From Dehalococcoidia bacterium UBA2158 (GTDB taxonomy: Bacteria > Chloroflexota > Dehalococcoidia > Lucifugimonadales > UBA3495), in NCBI GenBank assembly GCA_002328185.1, contig DCWQ01000006.1, positions 1-64,000 of the forward strand: a stretch of 64,000 bases of DNA, given 5' to 3'. Each line of letters starts with the position of its first letter. Within the stretch, counting starts at the first letter, position 1. Shown here piece after piece: positions 60,430-64,000 of the stretch. The notes under the pieces were generated by a model. It was not told the DNA's origin. It ran no database searches and saw nothing but the letters and a program-made list of their open reading frames with translations. Made by a program: the position numbers and the translations under genes.

Positions 60430-61194
60430 CTAAAGGGCGGCTTCAATTCTCTTGAGGAAATCTTGCCCGGCCAGCCGCAGCAGGGCCTGGGAGGACACGG
60501 TGATGAAGTTCGCGCCCAGGTTTATGAACTCGGCCACTCCCGCGGCGTCGGCTGGCGAGTTGCCGCCCGCGCCACAACTTTTGCCGGCGGCCCTGATCCT
60601 TGGAATCACCTGGCCCATCACTTCCCGCACCTTCTCCCGGCCCGGGTTCCCCATACTTTGACCCAGGTCACTGGCGGCCACGTGGACCACATCTATCCCG
60701 GAGACGCTCAGGATGGCATCCAGATTGTCCACCGCCTCGGTCTCCTCACACATTGGGACTACTAGGACTTGAGAGTTCACGAACAAGGTTGAGTCGGCGC
60801 CGCCCATCCCGTAATCATGGGCCCGCCCGCTACCCGCCATACCGCGGCGGCCGTCGGGATAGTAATGGGCCGACTGGGCCACAGACTCGGCGTTTTCTTT
60901 GGTGTTGATGTGGGGCACGATTATGCCCTGCACCCCTCGGTCTAGGTACCGCAAGATGGTGGACTCCTCGTGGTTGGGGATCCGGGTGATGGGTGTGATG
61001 TCAAAGGACTCAGCGGCCCGGACCATGTGTTCGACTTGGTCCAGGTTCATGGGGCCGTGCTCGCAGTCGATCATCACAAAGTCGAAGCCGATGGCGCCGA
61101 AAATCTCGACGATGTCGGGGGCGAAGCGGCTGACGATGGCGCCGTAGACGACTTTGCCCTCGGCCAGTTTGGTCTTGGTGGTGTTGGTTCGCAT
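60430..61194 (-). CDS. HpcH/HpaI family aldolase
   Basis: A 254-residue class II pyruvate aldolase barrel. FDFVMIDCEHGPMN (38-51) has the family metal-binding region, RIPNHEE the Arg of the active site, and GRRGMAGSGRAHDYG the phosphate/carboxylate loop. The VPMCEETEAVDNLDAI stretch holds the metal-ligand Glu, and GIDVVHVAASDLGQSMG the metal-ligand Asp. It probably cleaves a 4-hydroxy-2-oxo acid to pyruvate and an aldehyde. It is the first gene of the minus-strand pair with the amidohydrolase. AGGAGG at 61212-61218 (minus-strand complement) is not well spaced. Confidence 0.88.
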   Translation of the reverse strand: MRTNTTKTKLAEGKVVYGAIVSRFAPDIVEIFGAIGFDFVMIDCEHGPMNLDQVEHMVRAAESFDITPITRIPNHEESTILRYLDRGVQGIIVPHINTKENAESVAQSAHYYPDGRRGMAGSGRAHDYGMGGADSTLFVNSQVLVVPMCEETEAVDNLDAILSVSGIDVVHVAASDLGQSMGNPGREKVREVMGQVIPRIRAAGKSCGAGGNSPADAAGVAEFINLGANFITVSSQALLRLAGQDFLKRIEAAL

Positions 61195-61355
61195 GGTTAG
61201 TTGGTATCCCTCCAGGAGGTCAGATGAGATATTATATAAAAAGCGGGCTTGGATGTGGCGCTGCTCCGCACGACGGCCAGCCTGAATATGACCTCACTTA
61301 GCTGATTTACCGGGGCTGCAGTTTCACTCTATATTTGCTGGGTAGGCGCAAACAC

Positions 61356-61385
61356 TTGACAAGGCTTCCGCTCGCATGCTAATAT
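61356..61385 (+). promoter_or_regulatory. Consensus-like promoter, copy 1
   Basis: TTGACA, an 18-bp spacer and TAATAT with an upstream TG (extended -10). It is nearly identical in layout to 61612-61641. Confidence 0.7.
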
Positions 61386-61447
61386 AGCGAAGCGTTTCTC
61401 CAAATTGTTGGAAGCGCTCTTTTTTTGCCCAACGAATTCGGATAATC

Positions 61448-61481
61448 AAAAGCCCCTCAATTCGAGGGGCTTTTTTATTTT
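61448..61481 (+). terminator. Terminator ending small-RNA unit 1
   Basis: An 11-bp GC-rich stem with a 5-base loop and a long T tract, a strong Rho-independent terminator. Confidence 0.85.
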
Positions 61482-61611
61482 ATGCCGATCGTCTTTGCTC
61501 CCATGTCGCCATTATCGGTTGGAAAGCGTGTTTCAACAGCGCGCGACGGGTCATCAGCGAATCAACGTCGACAGGAATTTCTGGGTATATTCGGTTCTTA
61601 GGCACAAACAC

Positions 61612-61641
61612 TTGACAAAACTACTTTCCGCGTGCTAACAT
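61612..61641 (+). promoter_or_regulatory. Consensus-like promoter, copy 2
   Basis: TTGACA, an 18-bp spacer and TAACAT with an upstream TG. It is the second copy of the element at 61356-61385. Confidence 0.65.
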
Positions 61642-61703
61642 GGCGGAGCGTTTCCAGAAACTACTGGAGGCGCTCTTTTTCCCCCCAGCAAATATGGATA
61701 ACC

Positions 61704-61736
61704 AAGAGTCCCTCACTTGAGGGGCTTTTCTTGTTT
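61704..61736 (+). terminator. Terminator ending small-RNA unit 2
   Basis: An 11-bp stem with two G-U pairs, a 4-base loop and the tail TTTTCTTGTTT. It may also work against the convergent LLM gene. Confidence 0.65.
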
Positions 61737-61771
61737 GTGGGGCTATTTCCGCGGTCAGGATTCGCTTCACT

Positions 61772-62752
61772 CTAAGGATTGTCGGCGAAAGCGGGCATCA
61801 CGTCGCTGGCGAATCGCCGCAGAGTGGGGATTCCCGCCGGAGCATTGAGCAGAACGTATTCCACGCCGATGTCGTGAAGGGCTTGGATCTCTTTGCTGAC
61901 GTGGTCGGTGGAACCGTAGATGGTCCCGGCTGCTGCCGCCTCGCGGGTGTCTTGGAAATTGGATTGTTGGGCCAGGTTCTGGGTGCGTAGGCGAGCGGCC
62001 ATCCGGTTTTTCATTGCCTTGTCGTAGTCGTCCGTCGAGTCGAGGATATTCACGGAGCGGGCCACGGCCACGCTCATTGGATCAAAAGTGCTGCCCAGGG
62101 CTTCGACTTCTGCCTTGTAGAGGGCGATTTCTTCGGCGATCAATTCGAAGGAATCGAATTGGCCCAACAACATGTTGAAGCCCAGCTTGGCCACCTGTTT
62201 GATCGATCTGGGACTCCCGGCACCCATCCATAGTTGTGGGTGGGGTTTTTGGGTACTGGGCGGCTCGACCACCACGTCGTTGTATTGCCAGTAGGCGCCC
62301 TTGTGAGACCACGGTGTGTCTGAGGTCCAGGCCTTCAGCATCACTTCCAGGCACTCTTCGAAGCGGGCGTCCGCTTCCTTGGTGGGCATGACAAACCCCT
62401 GGAACTCACTGAGGCGGTACCCCTTACCGATGCCGGCGTCGACCCGGCCTTCCGACAAAAGGTCCAACGTGGCGATCTGTTCTGCCAGCAGTACTGGGTT
62501 GTGCCAGGGGAGCACGATCACAGCAGTGCCCAACCGCAACGTGGTGGTTCGGGCCCCGATCCACGTCAGCAGATTCAGCGTCGCGGACACCTGGCCGAAG
62601 CCGGTGAAATGGTGCTCAACCAAGAAAGTGCTGTGATAGCCCAAAAACTCCGCTTCAACATTGCGGTCTACGAACTCTCGGAACCCGGCCCCGCTATCAA
62701 CGTCCGGCCCGCCGCGAGCTGCTTGTGCGCTCCCAAACATTCCAAATTGCAT
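61772..62752 (-). CDS. LLM class flavin-dependent oxidoreductase (luciferase-like)
   Basis: A 326-residue bacterial-luciferase-fold protein. It starts MQFGMFGSAQAARGG and has FLVEHHFTGFG (44-54), LLTWIGARTTTLRLGTAVIVLP (short form RLGTAVIVLPWHNP), EGRVDAGIGKGYRLSEF and PHPQLWMGAGSPRSI, the FMN/F420-binding and substrate loops. It uses reduced flavin or F420 to oxidise a substrate, maybe an alkane, amine or sulfonate. These genes are expanded in SAR202-type Chloroflexota. The AT-rich upstream region may hold its promoter. Confidence 0.9.
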   Translation of the reverse strand: MQFGMFGSAQAARGGPDVDSGAGFREFVDRNVEAEFLGYHSTFLVEHHFTGFGQVSATLNLLTWIGARTTTLRLGTAVIVLPWHNPVLLAEQIATLDLLSEGRVDAGIGKGYRLSEFQGFVMPTKEADARFEECLEVMLKAWTSDTPWSHKGAYWQYNDVVVEPPSTQKPHPQLWMGAGSPRSIKQVAKLGFNMLLGQFDSFELIAEEIALYKAEVEALGSTFDPMSVAVARSVNILDSTDDYDKAMKNRMAARLRTQNLAQQSNFQDTREAAAAGTIYGSTDHVSKEIQALHDIGVEYVLLNAPAGIPTLRRFASDVMPAFADNP

Positions 62753-62871
62753 TGTTTTTCCTAGGTAATAGAGTCCAAGTTATTATCATTTAGCTAGGTA
62801 ACAGTATCAAGCCAACGGACCCGAGTTTCAGGAAGCCAAGGATGACAGGACATTTAAATAGTGGTACTAAA

Positions 62872-63297
62872 TTAGCTAATTTCTTTGCTAGTGGAATTGG
62901 GCGGCCAGGAATAAGCTTCAGCCTGGCACACTTGATAGTTATCATCTAAGGACGGCTGCAACAGTAAGATAGAGGCAATTCTTGCCTCTCTTGCTTCTAC
63001 CGGAGTGAGGGAGCGACCGAGCAGGCTCTGCTCCCTGTATGATAGCCATTTCTTGGTTACCTGATAGCCTCCGGTGACGAATTTCCAAACATTTGTAGGG
63101 ACGTTATGCAAATAGCCAGTGGCATTGAGATAAAAATCTCAGGTGCGCCCACCCAATTGCATAATGGCCCGGCCTCTTGGTTTGAGCGGTTTCCCGATCT
63201 CATTAAGCAGGGCTTCGAATGCACCGTAATAGAAGGTTTCCGGTACGCCGGCAACAGACGAATGGATATCCCGAAGCCCTCGGAAGTAGTTCTCTAA
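62872..63297 (-). pseudogene. Remnant of a type ISP-like restriction-modification enzyme
   Basis: The last 79 codons include GYQVTKKWLSYREQSLLGRS, which resembles the C-terminal end of type ISP restriction-modification (methylase) proteins, and IASILLLQPSLDDNYQ. Upstream in the same frame, separated by a single TGA at 63139-63141, is FEALLNEIGKPLKPRGRAI, then a DFYLNATGYLHNVP block. The remaining roughly 1000 residues of a full enzyme are absent. It is a leftover 3' part. The 119 bp up to the LLM start contain nothing I recognise. Confidence 0.55.
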
Positions 63298-63319
63298 GAC
63301 GCTGGGCATACCAATCACA

Positions 63320-64000
63320 CTACCTTTTGAGGTCCCCCATCACCCGCAGGCCCGCCAGCACTTTGTCCGCAGTCACGGGTAGGTCCGTAACGCGGACGCC
63401 AATGGCGTCAAAGACGGCGTTGGCTATGGCTCCGGCTACTGGGATGTTGCTACTTTCTCCGATGCCTTTGCTTTCGTAAGGGGCGGGGCCGTTGTCGCCT
63501 TGGATCAGGACCGTTTCCATGACCGGGACATCGGCGGAGGTGGGAATCTTGTAGTCGCCGAAGCTAAGGGTGGAGATGTGGCCGTCTTCCAGTTCCAGCT
63601 CTTCCATGAGGGCATAGCCCAGCCCCTGGATGATTCCGCCCTCCACCTGGCCCTGGTGGTTCAGCGGGTTTAGGATGGCCCCGATATCGTGGGCGGTGAC
63701 CAATTTGTTGACCGTGATCTCTCCGGTCTCCGGGTCAACGTGGACCTCGGCCACCTGGGTGCAGAAAGAAGTCAGCTCCGGGGCGTCTGGGGTCATAGAC
63801 GCTTCGCCCGTTAGGGATTCACCACCGGTCCGGCTGACCACCTCGGCGATGCTCATGCTCCGTCCCGCGGCCACTAGGCGTCCGTTCTGCAGGGACACCT
63901 GCTCTTCCGGGGCGTCCAATAGGGGAGATGCGGCCTCGACCAGCTTGCCGCGCAGTTCTTGGGCCGCTCCCACCACTGCCCGTCCGGCGGAGAGCGTGAC
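63320..64000 (-). CDS. Xanthine dehydrogenase/CoxL-type molybdopterin subunit (5' end outside window)
   Basis: The frame enters from the right edge and ends at 63320, giving the last about 226 residues of a protein that is usually 750-800 long. VHVDPETGEITVNKLVTAHD and GQVEGGIIQGLGYALMEE are the Mo-cofactor domain 2 blocks, and SKGIGESSNIP holds the conserved catalytic Glu of the xanthine oxidase family. It would hydroxylate an aldehyde, purine or aromatic heterocycle together with FAD and 2Fe-2S subunits that may lie outside the window. The N-terminal half and the active-site loop that separates CoxL from other members are not visible. Confidence 0.9.
   Translation of the reverse strand, partial: VTLSAGRAVVGAAQELRGKLVEAASPLLDAPEEQVSLQNGRLVAAGRSMSIAEVVSRTGGESLTGEASMTPDAPELTSFCTQVAEVHVDPETGEITVNKLVTAHDIGAILNPLNHQGQVEGGIIQGLGYALMEELELEDGHISTLSFGDYKIPTSADVPVMETVLIQGDNGPAPYESKGIGESSNIPVAGAIANAVFDAIGVRVTDLPVTADKVLAGLRVMGDLKR

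Larger units (their letters stand above)
61341..61481 (+). ncRNA. Putative small-RNA unit, copy 1 (promoter plus two hairpins)
   Basis: In a 577-bp gene-free stretch, TTGACA (61356-61361) and extended TGC-TAATAT (61380-61385) are spaced by 18 bp. A hairpin begins right at the expected start: agcgtttctccaa (61391-61403), loop attg, ttggaagcgct (61408-61418), then seven Ts. After 20 bases comes a terminator stem aaaagcccctc/gaggggctttt (61448-61458, 61464-61474) with T6-A-T5. No coding frame is seen. A homologous copy lies 256 bp downstream. It could be a small RNA or a regulatory decoy; function is unknown. Confidence 0.5.
61600..61736 (+). ncRNA. Putative small-RNA unit, copy 2 (diverged duplicate)
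   Basis: It has the same order as copy 1. TTGACA (61612-61617) is followed after 18 bp by TAACAT (61636-61641) with TG. Hairpin agcgtttccag (61647-61657), loop aaacta and ctggaggcgct (61664-61674) then T5. A second stem aagagtccctc (61704-61714)/gaggggctttt (61719-61729) ends in a T-rich tail. The stem's inner pairs differ from copy 1 (CCAA/TTGG against CCAG/CTGG) while pairing is kept. The sequence shows no ORF and no known RNA family. Confidence 0.5.

Noticed and set aside
1..64000. CRISPR arrays, rRNA genes, insertion sequences or prophage
   Set aside because: No regular spacer-repeat pattern, rRNA sequence, transposase or phage structural gene was recognised on either strand.

Overview
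The window is about 64 kb of moderately GC-rich bacterial chromosome with densely packed, mostly single-copy housekeeping and accessory metabolic genes. The gene set suggests an uncultivated Chloroflexota, most likely a Dehalococcoidia/SAR202-type lineage. This is inferred from the mix of content, not from any rRNA marker, since none is present. The clues are the rplI-dnaB-dnaD-loader order, a DUF1800/DUF1501/NHL set, a GlcDEF oxidase, many SDR, VOC and flavin-dependent (LLM) oxidoreductases, amidohydrolase and HpcH/HpaI enzymes, a molybdopterin hydroxylase, and families of short interspersed repeats. No rRNA, CRISPR array, phage module or intact insertion sequence was found.

Layout. 0-3 kb (minus): a PEP-mutase/isocitrate-lyase-like gene, acpS, metF and an enoyl-CoA hydratase relative. 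3-6.4 kb: a DUF167 protein, a dual-specificity phosphatase, a frameshifted zinc-ribbon gene, a JAMM metalloprotease and a decayed zinc-peptidase gene. 6.4-13 kb: a CaCA cation exchanger, leuB and glcD-glcE-glcF. 13-17 kb (minus): the replication operon rplI-dnaB-dnaD plus a loader with two AAA+ modules in one chain. 17-20 kb: tenA, a broken regulatory ATPase, repeats and a methyltransferase. 20-24 kb (minus): DUF1800, DUF1501 and an NHL beta-propeller. 24-31.5 kb: a decayed aminopeptidase-like gene, mutM, a YfcE-type phosphodiesterase, an MFS transporter, three SDRs, and tRNA-Pro and tRNA-Arg. 31.5-39.3 kb (plus): an Ldh2-family dehydrogenase, an MDMPI-like protein, rpsO-pnp and dapB-asd-dapA. 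39.4-50.6 kb: purA, yqeY-purQ, two EamA transporters, two VOC proteins, aroK, a decayed CAP gene, aroB, a TauE/SafE exporter with a tiny membrane partner, and tgt. 50.7-54.2 kb: thrC-NIL-MoaD (minus) and nhaA (plus). 54.2-64 kb: an ABM-like protein, an AGPS-like FAD oxidase, an MFS transporter, a Cas4-like nuclease, a D-aminoacylase-like amidohydrolase, an HpcH/HpaI aldolase, a duplicated promoter-plus-hairpin unit, an LLM oxidoreductase, a restriction-modification remnant and the 3' end of a xanthine-dehydrogenase-type gene.

Pathways. dapB, asd and dapA supply lysine/diaminopimelate precursors, and asd also feeds thrC. aroK and aroB belong to the shikimate pathway, and purA and purQ to purine synthesis. 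The MoaD-like protein ends in Gly-Gly-Phe. With the JAMM protease 46 kb away and the thrC-NIL partners, this fits a protein-thiocarboxylate sulfur-transfer route that needs proteolytic unmasking.

The window carries at least seven decaying genes, several of them peptidase-like, extracellular or defence-like, and several families of palindromic or dispersed repeats. The strongest candidate for something undescribed is the tandem pair of promoter/hairpin/hairpin units at about 61.34-61.74 kb, whose first hairpins covary between copies.
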